DNA from: Micromonospora coriariae
Lineage (GTDB): Bacteria > Actinomycetota > Actinomycetes > Mycobacteriales > Micromonosporaceae
DNA length: 64,000 nt
Assembly (NCBI RefSeq): GCF_900091455.1
Contig: NZ_LT607412.1
Location: 4,774,001-4,838,000 of the forward strand
Reading direction: 5' to 3'
In this document: positions 57,335 through 64,000 of the stretch, piece after piece
Position numbering within the stretch: position 1 is the first letter of the stretch
How the letters are laid out: each line of letters opens with the position of its first letter
Position numbers and translations under genes: made by a program
Notes under the pieces: model-generated
The model's database searches: none
What the model was told of the DNA's origin: nothing
The model's input: the letters and a program-made list of their open reading frames with translations, nothing else

Positions 57335-60040
57335 ATGGCTGCTGTGGTCAAGTACCGCGGCGACGTCAAAGATGTGCACGTGATCTCTGACCGTTCGTCC
57401 TCCGACGCCTCGCCACCCGACGCCGAGCGGCTCCGGCTCGCCCAGGCCGACTCGGGGGAGCAGGACTGGCGCGCATGGGGTCCCTATCTGTCCGAACGGG
57501 CGTGGGGGACGGTGCGGGAGGACTACAGCGAGCACGGTACGGCCTGGGACTACTTCCCGCACGACCACGCGCGGTCCAGAGCCTACCGCTGGAATGAAGA
57601 CGGGATGGCCGGCGTCTGCGACGACCGGCAGACGTTCGCCTTCGCCCTGGCGCTGTGGAACGGCAGGGACCCGATCCTCAAGGAGCGGATGTTCGGCCTC
57701 GGCGGTGACGGCGGCAACCACGGCGAGGACGTCAAGGAGTACTGGTGGTACGAGGACTCCACGCCCACCCACTCCTGGATGCGCTGGCGCTACCACTACC
57801 CGCAGGCCGCCTTCCCGTACGACGAGCTGGTCGCGGTGAACGCGCTGCGCGGTCGGGACGACACCGAGTACGAGCTGGTGGACACCGGGATCTTCGACGA
57901 CGACCGGTACTGGGCGGTGAGCGTCGACTACGCCAAGGCGTCCCCGACCGACCTGTGCATGGTGGTGACGGTGGCGAACCGGGGCGACCGGGCCGCCACC
58001 CTGCACGTGCTGCCCAGCCTGTGGTTCCGCAACACCTGGGCCTGGGGCCTGCCCGGGGGTGACCGGATTCCCCGGCTGACCGGCGAGGGCGCGCGGCTGG
58101 TCGGCGAGCATCGGGTGCTCGGCCAACTGCTGCTCGAGGGCGACGGAGATCCGGTGCCGCTGCTCTGCGACAACGACTCCAACGCCGAGCGGCTCTGGGG
58201 CCTGCCCGGCCGGTCCCGCTACCCGAAGGACGGCATCAACGACCACGTGGTCAACGGCGCCGCCACGGTGAACCCGGCGGGGGAGGGCACCAAGGGCGCG
58301 CTGCACTACGTGCTCGACGTGCCGGCCGGCGGGCAGCGCCAGATCCGGCTGCGGCTGACCCGCACCGCGTCGCCGCCGGCGGCCGCTCCGCCGCCCCGGG
58401 CGGATCTCGGCGACGGCTTCGACGCGGTGGTGTGGGCGCGGCGTGCCGAGGCGAACCGCTTCTTCGCCGGGGTGATCCCGGAGGCCGCCACGCCAGACGA
58501 GGCGCTGGTGGCCCGGCAGGCCATCGCCGGGTTGATGTGGAGCAAGCAGTTCTACCACTTCGACGTCAAGCGTTGGCTGGACGGCGACCCGGCTTCGACG
58601 CCGCCGGCCGGGCGTCGCCACGGCCGCAACAGCGCGTGGTGGCACATGACGAGCTTCGACGTCATCTCCATGCCCGACCCCTGGGAGTACCCCTGGTACG
58701 CGGCCTGGGACCTGGCCTTCCACTGCGTGAGCATCGCCCGGGTCGACCCGGGCTTCGCCAAGACGCAACTGCTGCTCCTGCTGCGCGAGTGGTACCTGCA
58801 TCCCAACGGGCAGATTCCGGCGTACGAGTGGGCGTTCGGTGACGTGAACCCGCCGGTGCACGCGTGGGCGGCGCTCAAGGTGTTCGAGATCGACGGCGGG
58901 CGGGACTACGAGTTCCTGGCCCGGGTGATGCACAAGCTGCTGCTCAACTTCACCTGGTGGGTCAACCGGAAGGACACCGGCGGCAACAACGTCTTCGAGG
59001 GCGGCTTCCTCGGGTTGGACAACGTCGGGCCGTTCGACCGGTCGGCGGCGCTGCCGGTGGCCGGTGTGCTGGAGCAGTCCGACGGCACCGGCTGGATGGC
59101 CATGTACGCGCTGAACATGCTGGACATGGCGATCGTGCTGGCCGAGCACGACCGCACCTGGGTGGACACCGCCACCAAGTTCTTCGAGCACTTCGCGTAC
59201 ATCGCCGCCGCCGCGTACGAGCAGGGGTTGTGGGACGACGAGGACGCCTTCTTCTACGACGTGCTGCGGCTCGCCGACGGCACGAAGGTGCCGCTGAAGG
59301 TCCGGTCGGTGGTCGGGTTGCTGCCACTGGCCGCCACCACCCGGCTCACGGCCCGGACCCTGCACCAACTGCCGGAGCTGGGTGCCCGGCTGCGCTGGTT
59401 CCTCACCAACCGTCCCGAGTACGCCCAGGTGATCGGCACTCGCCGGCTGGGCCCGGACGGCCGCCAGCAGCGGCTGCTGTCCATGGTCGGCCCGGAGCAG
59501 GTGGTGCGACTGCTCGCCCGGATGCTGGACAGCGACGAGTTCCTCTCCGATTTTGGCCTTCGTACGCTGTCCCGCGCGCACCTGGACAAGCCGTTCTCGG
59601 TCACCCTCGGCGGGCAGGAGTTCTCGGTCGGGTACGAGCCGGCGGAGTCGACCAGCGGGCTGTTCGGCGGAAACTCGAACTGGCGTGGGCCGATCTGGAT
59701 GCCGACGAACTTCCTGCTGATCAGCGCGCTGCGTGACTACGCGTCGTTCTTCGGTGACGACCTCCAGGTGGAGTACCCGACCCGCTCCGGGGTGAAGCGC
59801 ACGCTGGACGAGATCGCCGACGACCTCTCGGCCCGGCTGATCTCGCTCTTCACGCAGGACGACTGGGGCCGGCGGCCGATCTACGGGGCGTGCCGGATCT
59901 TCCAGACCCACCCGGACTGGCGCGACCTGATCGCCTTCCCCGAGTACTTCCACGGCGACAACGGGGCCGGGCTGGGCGCCTGGCACCAGACCGGCTGGAC
60001 GGCGCTCGTGGCCGACCTGATCCTCACCCTGCGCCGCTGA
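57335..60040 (+). CDS. MGH1/GH63-like glucosidase
   Basis: This 901-residue protein has an N-terminal beta-sandwich (RAWGPYLSERAWGTVREDYS and DYFPHDHARSRAYRWNEDG) and an (alpha/alpha)6 barrel with DPWEYPWYAAWDLAFHC, GQIPAYEWAFGDVNPPVHAW and NSNWRGPIWMPTNFLL. These blocks match the mannosylglycerate-hydrolase/GH63 group, which in bacteria includes glucosidases acting on small glucosyl compounds. There is no signal peptide. With the debranching enzyme and the GT4 enzyme next door, it probably works on glucan fragments or glucosylglycerate. The Shine-Dalgarno is weak; the ATG at 57335 gives the full N-terminal domain. Confidence 0.8.
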   Translation: MAAVVKYRGDVKDVHVISDRSSSDASPPDAERLRLAQADSGEQDWRAWGPYLSERAWGTVREDYSEHGTAWDYFPHDHARSRAYRWNEDGMAGVCDDRQTFAFALALWNGRDPILKERMFGLGGDGGNHGEDVKEYWWYEDSTPTHSWMRWRYHYPQAAFPYDELVAVNALRGRDDTEYELVDTGIFDDDRYWAVSVDYAKASPTDLCMVVTVANRGDRAATLHVLPSLWFRNTWAWGLPGGDRIPRLTGEGARLVGEHRVLGQLLLEGDGDPVPLLCDNDSNAERLWGLPGRSRYPKDGINDHVVNGAATVNPAGEGTKGALHYVLDVPAGGQRQIRLRLTRTASPPAAAPPPRADLGDGFDAVVWARRAEANRFFAGVIPEAATPDEALVARQAIAGLMWSKQFYHFDVKRWLDGDPASTPPAGRRHGRNSAWWHMTSFDVISMPDPWEYPWYAAWDLAFHCVSIARVDPGFAKTQLLLLLREWYLHPNGQIPAYEWAFGDVNPPVHAWAALKVFEIDGGRDYEFLARVMHKLLLNFTWWVNRKDTGGNNVFEGGFLGLDNVGPFDRSAALPVAGVLEQSDGTGWMAMYALNMLDMAIVLAEHDRTWVDTATKFFEHFAYIAAAAYEQGLWDDEDAFFYDVLRLADGTKVPLKVRSVVGLLPLAATTRLTARTLHQLPELGARLRWFLTNRPEYAQVIGTRRLGPDGRQQRLLSMVGPEQVVRLLARMLDSDEFLSDFGLRTLSRAHLDKPFSVTLGGQEFSVGYEPAESTSGLFGGNSNWRGPIWMPTNFLLISALRDYASFFGDDLQVEYPTRSGVKRTLDEIADDLSARLISLFTQDDWGRRPIYGACRIFQTHPDWRDLIAFPEYFHGDNGAGLGAWHQTGWTALVADLILTLRR

Positions 60041-60088
60041 CCCGGCCGCCGCCCGCGCGCCGCCCGGTGGCGGCGTACCACCCAACAT

Positions 60089-60147
60089 GCAACCAAAGGT
60101 TGCGCGTCGCGGCGTGGCCGTTGTAGCGTTACGCAACCAAAGGTTGC
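60089..60147. promoter_or_regulatory. Twin ArsR-type operators and promoter
   Basis: GCAACC-AAA-GGTTGC occurs twice, perfectly, at 60089-60103 and 60133-60147 (44 bp centre to centre, about four helical turns). Between them a -10 box TAGCGT (60124-60129) and a -35-like TTGCGC (60100-60105, 18-bp spacing) place the -35 inside the first palindrome and the transcription start inside the second. The regulated operon, which includes an ArsR gene, begins at 60163. Confidence 0.85.
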
Positions 60148-60162
60148 GAAAGGTTGGGTGGC

Positions 60163-60621
60163 ATGGAACAGGGATCGATCGAGCGCGACATCCATGTCGA
60201 CGCTTCACCCGAGGTGGTCTTCGAGGTGATCAGTCGGCCGGAGCACATGCGGGAATGGTGGCCTGACGACGCACGGTTCGAGCCGGTCGCGGGCGCGCCC
60301 GGCAAGCTCGTGTGGCGTGACGGCGACACCGGCGAGACGACGACCGTCGCGCTCGCCGTCGTCGAGGTCGACCCGCCGAAGCGATTCTCCTTCCGGTGGT
60401 GCTACTCGGACCCGGCCCGGACCGGACAGTCGCTGCTGGTCACCTTCGAGCTGCTCCCGACCGGTACGGGGACCCGGATCCGCATGACCGAGACCGGCTT
60501 CCGCGAGATGGGATGGGAGGTGGCTCTCCTCGAGCAGCAGTACCAGGACCACGTGAGCGGGTGGGACCACTACATCCCCGCGCTGGGCAGGTACGTCGCG
60601 CGGCTGGTCTCCACCTCATGA
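60163..60621 (+). CDS. SRPBCC (AHSA1-like) domain protein
   Basis: This 152-residue START/Bet v1-like protein has an N-terminal beta strand and helix (IERDIHVDASPEVVFEVIS, EHMREWWPD). A long run of strands follows (LVWRDGDTGETTTVALAVVEVDPPKRFSFRW is the core region). A C-terminal helix ends it (LEQQYQDHVSGWDHYI). Such proteins form a hydrophobic pocket for small ligands; the activity is unknown. It is the first gene of an operon with ArsR (4-bp overlap) and a second SRPBCC protein, under twin operators, a common layout in actinomycetes. An in-frame TTG at 60154 is an alternative start. Confidence 0.85.
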   Translation: MEQGSIERDIHVDASPEVVFEVISRPEHMREWWPDDARFEPVAGAPGKLVWRDGDTGETTTVALAVVEVDPPKRFSFRWCYSDPARTGQSLLVTFELLPTGTGTRIRMTETGFREMGWEVALLEQQYQDHVSGWDHYIPALGRYVARLVSTS

Positions 60622-60968
60622 GCACCGCTGTCGACGACGACCTGTGGTCGGCGATCGGCGACCCCATCCGGCGCACGATGATCGACCTTCTGCTCGCCGG
60701 GGGGCCCGGCACCGCCACGTCACTGAGCGAGCGACTACCCGTCACCCGCCAGGCCGTCTCGAAGCACCTCGCGGTCCTGGACCGGGTCGGTCTGGTGCAC
60801 GCCCCGCCGGCCGGTCGGGAGCGGCACTACCAGGTCGACGAGGCGCAGCTCGCCCGAGCCGTCGCCCAGTTGTCAGCGGTCGGCTCCACCTGGGACGCCC
60901 GACTCCGCCGGATCAAGCGGATCGCCGAGGCGATCGAACGCGACCGCCACAACGACGAAGGAGAATGA
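60618..60968 (+). CDS. ArsR-family transcriptional repressor
   Basis: This 116-residue winged-helix regulator has WSAIGDPIRRTMIDLLL, a recognition region (LPVTRQAVSKHLAVLDRVGLV), and a wing (PAGRERHYQV). There are no cysteine clusters typical of metal sensors, so it probably responds to a non-metal signal, perhaps a ligand of the SRPBCC partners. It is sandwiched between two SRPBCC genes and very likely binds the paired palindromes at 60089-60147, repressing its own operon. Confidence 0.85.
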   Translation: MSTAVDDDLWSAIGDPIRRTMIDLLLAGGPGTATSLSERLPVTRQAVSKHLAVLDRVGLVHAPPAGRERHYQVDEAQLARAVAQLSAVGSTWDARLRRIKRIAEAIERDRHNDEGE

Positions 60969-60969
60969 C

Positions 60970-61413
60970 ATGGTCGACATCCTGCACCGGGTCGGCGTCG
61001 TCGCCCCGATCGACGACGTCTACCGAGCGGTGGCAACGCCAGAGGGCATCGCCGGCTGGTGGACGACCGACACGGTCGGCAAGAGCGAGGTTGGCGGGCA
61101 CCTGGCTTTCCGGTTCGGCGACGTCGGTGGCTTCGACATGGAGGTCCTGGAACTCGATCCCTCCGGCCGCGTGCGGTGGCGGGTCACCGACGGCCCCGAG
61201 GAATGGATCGGAACCGAGATCGGCTGGCGCCTCGACCAGCGTGGCGAGTACACGATCGTCCAGTTCACGCACGAGGGCTGGCGCGAGCCGGTCGAGTTCA
61301 TGCACCACTGCAGCACCAAGTGGGCGACGTTCCTCATGAGTCTCAAGGAGCTTGTGGAGACCGGCCGTGGCAGGCCGGCGCCGGACGACGTCCGGATCGG
61401 CGACTGGCACTGA
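60970..61413 (+). CDS. SRPBCC (AHSA1-like) domain protein
   Basis: This 147-residue protein has the same fold as the first gene of the operon: ILHRVGVVAPIDDVYRAVATPEGIAGWWT at the N-terminus and FMHHCSTKWATFLMSLKELV in the C-terminal helix. It starts two bases after the arsR stop, with GGAG just upstream. Sequence similarity to the other SRPBCC protein is low, so the pair probably have different ligands or form different complexes. Confidence 0.85.
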   Translation: MVDILHRVGVVAPIDDVYRAVATPEGIAGWWTTDTVGKSEVGGHLAFRFGDVGGFDMEVLELDPSGRVRWRVTDGPEEWIGTEIGWRLDQRGEYTIVQFTHEGWREPVEFMHHCSTKWATFLMSLKELVETGRGRPAPDDVRIGDWH

Positions 61414-61508
61414 GCCTCCGGCTAGTGCGGTGGTGCGGGAGGGTACGCGTAGTCACCAATCTGTCATGGTGCGACTGCGCGCCGTGTCTTCGACTTACGC
61501 TCGTGGGC

Positions 61509-62144
61509 GTGTCCGGACCTGCCGAGGGAGCCACCGAAGAGGACCGGCGTGACCTCATCGTCGCGGTCGCGCGGGAGTTGGCTGAGGTCGAGGGCTGGAC
61601 GGGGGTGAGCCCTCGGCGGCTGGCCGAGCGGGCCGAGGTCGACGTCGGCGACCTCTACCGGCACTTCGCGGATCAGGAGGCGCTGCTCGCCGCCGTGGCG
61701 GTGTGCGCCTTCGCCGACCTGGCCGCCGACCTGGCCGAGGCGCACGCGGAGGCGACCGGCGGTCCGGAACGGGTCTGGCCGGCGGTGGCCGGCGCGTACC
61801 TCGACTTCGCGTACGCGAATCCGGAGGTCTACGACGCGATGCTCGCGCTGACCCCGGACCTGGCCCTCGGCGTCGACGGCGTGCCGGCCGCGCCCCGGGG
61901 CGTCTTCGCCGAGTTGCGGGCGGCCCTGACCCCGCTGGCCGAGGGGCGTGACCCGGACACCCTGGTTGAGGTGGGCTGGAGCCTGCTGCACGGCATGGTG
62001 ATGCTCACCCGGGGTGGCCGGCTTCGCCCCGAGGCGCAGGAGGAGCGGGAGTCGATGATCGGGGAACGGCTGTTCCGGTGGCCCTGCCCGCAGGCCGCCG
62101 AGGCGGACGGAAACCGGTTGGGCGCGTCGCGCGACATGCCCTAA
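61509..62144 (+). CDS. TetR-family transcriptional regulator
   Basis: This is a 211-residue repressor-type regulator. The helix-turn-helix is GVSPRRLAERAEVDVGDLYRHFADQEALL, and a C-terminal ligand/dimerisation domain contains AGAYLDFAYANPEVYDAMLAL, a motif frequent in TetR proteins with a WHG-like domain. The GTG at 61509 follows TACGCT by 7 bases with no ribosome-binding site, suggesting a leaderless message. Its targets are not evident; the neighbours are the ArsR operon and a HAD hydrolase. Confidence 0.8.
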   Translation: MSGPAEGATEEDRRDLIVAVARELAEVEGWTGVSPRRLAERAEVDVGDLYRHFADQEALLAAVAVCAFADLAADLAEAHAEATGGPERVWPAVAGAYLDFAYANPEVYDAMLALTPDLALGVDGVPAAPRGVFAELRAALTPLAEGRDPDTLVEVGWSLLHGMVMLTRGGRLRPEAQEERESMIGERLFRWPCPQAAEADGNRLGASRDMP

Positions 62145-62188
62145 GGTCCCCGACGGTCAGGTGCGGTGATCACGACGGGGGGGACGGC

Positions 62189-62899
62189 ATGACTGTGGAC
62201 CAGGCGGCGCGCCGACAGGCGCAGGTGCTGATCTTCGACGCGGACGACACGTTGTGGGAGAACAACGTCGTGTTCGAGCGGGTGATCGACGATTTCCTGG
62301 CCTGGCTCGACCACCCCACGCTGGACCGGGTCGAGCTGCGGGCCGTCCTCGACGACATCGAGCGGGCCAACACGGTGGCGCACGGCTACGGCAGCAAGGT
62401 CTTCCTGCGCAGCCTGGCGGACTGCCTGGAGCGGCTACGTGAGCGACCGGCGACCGACGCCGAGCGCCAGGAGATCGACCGGCTGGCGGTGGCCCTGGTC
62501 GAGCACCGGGTGGAGCTGATGCCCGGGGTGGCCGACGCGCTCGACGAACTGGCCGGCCGGCACGAGTTGCTGTTGCTGACCAAGGGGGACCAGGTCGAGC
62601 AGCAGCGCAAGTTGGACGCGTGCGGGCTGCTGCACCACTTCCGGGCCGCACACATCGTCGCCGAGAAGGACGTCGACACCTACCGGTGGCTGGTCCGGGA
62701 GCACGGGTTCGACCCGGTCGACGCCTGGATGATCGGCAACTCGCCGAAATCTGACATCCTGCCGGCCCGGGCCGCCGGGCTGAACGCGGTGTTCATTCCG
62801 AATGAGAACACCTGGGTTCTGGAGGACGACGAACTGGACCCGACCGACGCCCACCTGCTGCGCCTGGCCGCGTTCCGCGACCTGCTGCGGCACTTCTGA
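62189..62899 (+). CDS. HAD-superfamily hydrolase
   Basis: This is a 236-residue phosphatase-like protein. Motif I is FDADDTLWE, with the nucleophile and general-acid aspartates. A helical cap runs over about residues 25-100. Motif II is LLLLTKGD, motif III the Lys in the IVAEKDVDT region, and motif IV IGNSPKSDILPARAAG. The cap is of type C1. The substrate is probably a small phosphorylated metabolite. The ATG at 62189 is chosen because the motif-I strand follows at the usual distance; the ribosome-binding site is only a G-rich tract. Confidence 0.8.
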   Translation: MTVDQAARRQAQVLIFDADDTLWENNVVFERVIDDFLAWLDHPTLDRVELRAVLDDIERANTVAHGYGSKVFLRSLADCLERLRERPATDAERQEIDRLAVALVEHRVELMPGVADALDELAGRHELLLLTKGDQVEQQRKLDACGLLHHFRAAHIVAEKDVDTYRWLVREHGFDPVDAWMIGNSPKSDILPARAAGLNAVFIPNENTWVLEDDELDPTDAHLLRLAAFRDLLRHF

Positions 62900-62920
62900 C
62901 CCGCTCGGAGCGTGGGTCGG

Positions 62921-63139
62921 TAACGGGTATCTGGCCGGGTTGTGGCAGTCGGCCAGCAGTTGCCACTCGCCTCGAGCGCCGTCCTCTCCGGGCAGGAGGA
63001 ACTGGCGGCCGTTCTGGCAGGTCATGACCTGGTCGAAGACGGGTTCGACCATGTCCTTGCGGCGGCTGTAGGCCTTCCGGCCGGGCTTGGTCCGCAGTTT
63101 GCGGGCCAGACACGCGCGGATTGCCGGTTGCTGAGACAC
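62921..63139 (-). pseudogene. C-terminal fragment of an IS1182/IS5-type transposase
   Basis: About 73 residues remain, reading ARKLRTKPGRKAYSRRKDMVEPVF, then TCQNGRQFLLPGEDGARGEW and LLADCHNPARY. The R-K-x-M-V-E-P-V-F block includes the last catalytic Glu of DDE transposases of this group. No D residues, start codon or upstream half are present. The 5' side abuts the 13-bp repeat at 63131. Homology fades into unrelated sequence after about 62921. Confidence 0.7.
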
Positions 63140-63143
63140 GCTC
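63131..63143. repeat. 13-bp direct repeat, left copy
   Basis: CTGAGACACGCTC occurs here at the edge of the transposase fragment and again at 63819-63831, so it brackets the MBL-fold gene. It may be an IS end or the scar of an IS-mediated rearrangement. Confidence 0.5.
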
Positions 63144-63776
63144 TTAGCGGATTGTCACCGACTCCCCGACCGGGATGCGCGCGTATTCGGTGCCGCCCTT
63201 GAAGTCCAACCAGCCGTCGAAGTACTCCTGGCCGAGCTCGTTGAGCGTGGCGTCGTGGATCGGGAACGCCCGCTTCGGCCGCACCGCCCGCACGAAGTCC
63301 AACGCCTCGCAGAGCTTGAGCCAGGGTGCGGCAGCCGGCACGAGCAGCGTCGCCACCGGCGACGGCGGGACGAACAGCGAGTCGCCCGGGTGGTAGACCG
63401 TGCCGTCGACGACGAAACCGACGTTGGCGCAGCCGGGCAGACCGTCGTAGATCTCGGCGTGTGCCCCGCCCACGACGTCGACGGTGAACCCGGCCGCCGT
63501 GAACCGCTGCCCCGCATCGACGGCGACCGCTGCGCCGCCCAGCTCGGGGGCCGACTCGATCGCTGCCGACGGCAGGTACACCCGGAACGCGGAGTTGCGC
63601 TGACTCGCCGCCACGAGCTTGGCGATGTCGAGGTGGTCGGGGTGCTCGTGCGTCACCAGCACCTCGTCGACCCCGTCGAGCGCTTCGGCCTCCGAGAACG
63701 TCCCCGGGTCGATCACCAGCACCCGGTCGTCCGCCTCCAGGCGCACACAGGCGTGGCCATATTTGATCAAATGCAT
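63144..63776 (-). CDS. MBL-fold metal-dependent hydrolase (UlaG-like)
   Basis: This is a 210-residue beta-lactamase-fold hydrolase. The metal motif is VTHEHPDHLD, preceded by VLVIDPGTFSE. NVGFVVDGTVYHPGDSLF supplies the next Asp, and FPIHDATLNELG the final His. The short N-terminus MHLIKYGHACVRLE is typical of the UlaG/YtkL group; members act on diverse small molecules. The ATG at 63776 has CATAGT 6 bases upstream and no ribosome-binding site. The upstream reading-frame extension crosses the 13-bp repeat and is unlikely to be translated. Confidence 0.8.
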   Translation of the reverse strand: MHLIKYGHACVRLEADDRVLVIDPGTFSEAEALDGVDEVLVTHEHPDHLDIAKLVAASQRNSAFRVYLPSAAIESAPELGGAAVAVDAGQRFTAAGFTVDVVGGAHAEIYDGLPGCANVGFVVDGTVYHPGDSLFVPPSPVATLLVPAAAPWLKLCEALDFVRAVRPKRAFPIHDATLNELGQEYFDGWLDFKGGTEYARIPVGESVTIR

Positions 63777-63818
63777 GCGCCCACTATGGCAGGGACGGTC
63801 GAAGGCGGGGACCCTGTA

Positions 63819-63831
63819 CTGAGACACGCTC
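63819..63831. repeat. 13-bp direct repeat, right copy
   Basis: This is the second CTGAGACACGCTC, 688 bp from the first. From here to the end of the window (64000) I find no gene with support. Confidence 0.5.
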
Positions 63832-64000
63832 CAGGAGCCCGAACAGCGTCGGCGATCATGGTCGCGTTACGCGGAGATGCCGGTTTTTCCCCTGGAGATC
63901 AGTCCTGCCACCGGCGGTCCTGCCCGGCTTGTCCGGCCCGTCGTGACCCGCCTAGCCTGGGCCGGCGCTCACGGCCGTTCGGGGTGTGTCGGGGGCGCAC

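Noticed and set aside
55349..60208. 1619-codon minus-strand open frame across the glucosidase gene
   Set aside because: Only its last 647 codons encode the debranching enzyme. The rest is the high-GC shadow of the plus-strand MGH1/GH63-like gene, with His/Val/Gly/Arg-rich, motif-free translation.
1..64000. tRNA, rRNA and CRISPR arrays
   Set aside because: No cloverleaf-like segments with CCA ends, no conserved rRNA blocks and no regularly spaced repeats were seen by eye. A covariance-model search would be needed to exclude tRNAs fully.
1..64000. Secondary-metabolite gene cluster
   Set aside because: No polyketide synthase, NRPS, terpene or RiPP core enzymes are visible. The ABC exporter and GT4 gene alone do not support one.

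Overview
The window is very GC-rich, densely coded DNA from a filamentous actinomycete. The best guess is the family Micromonosporaceae, probably Micromonospora or a close relative. The clues are the XRE/DUF397 regulator pair, a PucR regulator, sugar ABC operons without their own ATPase, a divergent MurL/MurD2 pair, several apparently leaderless genes, and dispersed GGAAGGGCACCTT-type repeats. This placement is an inference from gene content and base composition, not from a database search.

Layout. 0.2-5.9 kb: XRE/DUF397 pair, a thiamine-diphosphate enzyme, a TrmH-type RNA methyltransferase and a PucR regulator. 6.1-8.9 kb: divergent murL and murD2, an alternative route to the D-glutamate of peptidoglycan. 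8.9-10.2 kb: a decayed oxygenase-like fragment and an unrecognised gene. 10.4-14.6 kb: a class-III aminotransferase coupled to a methylmalonate-semialdehyde dehydrogenase, then a membrane acyltransferase. 14.7-25 kb: two paralogous N-acetylglucosamine/chitobiose-type ABC importers (NgcEFG-like) on either side of a sugar kinase, an RpiR regulator and a SIS-domain protein, ending in a 156-bp nested inverted repeat. 25.1-28.7 kb: a heterodimeric ABC exporter with complementary broken ATPase sites. 28.8-31.2 kb: a PolA-like polymerase and a MobA-like nucleotidyltransferase. 31.2-31.9 kb: no convincing gene. 31.9-38.7 kb: a small secreted repeat protein, a 1390-residue secreted protein that combines a lytic-transglycosylase-like region with a golvesin-like domain and an SGNH hydrolase, and a two-component system.

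38.8-46.9 kb is a complete minus-strand operon for alpha-xylosides, probably xyloglucan oligosaccharides: lacI, binding protein, two permeases, GH31 alpha-xylosidase and GH1 beta-glucosidase, with a visible promoter and twin operators. 47.1-48.8 kb: an amidohydrolase and a DUF457-like membrane protein. 48.9-52.4 kb: two tandem membrane Ser/Thr kinases. 52.4-53.8 kb: a solo TnpB whose stop codon touches the second kinase gene. 53.9-60.0 kb: an alpha-glucan set of GT4 glycosyltransferase, amylo-alpha-1,6-glucosidase and MGH1/GH63-like glucosidase. 60.0-62.9 kb: a SRPBCC-ArsR-SRPBCC operon behind twin perfect operators, a TetR regulator and a HAD hydrolase. 62.9-64 kb: an IS-transposase remnant and an MBL-fold hydrolase, bounded by a 13-bp direct repeat.

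The main theme is sugar uptake and cell-wall or glucan metabolism. All three sugar importers lack an ATP-binding subunit and presumably share a MsiK-type ATPase encoded elsewhere. I saw no tRNA, rRNA or CRISPR array.
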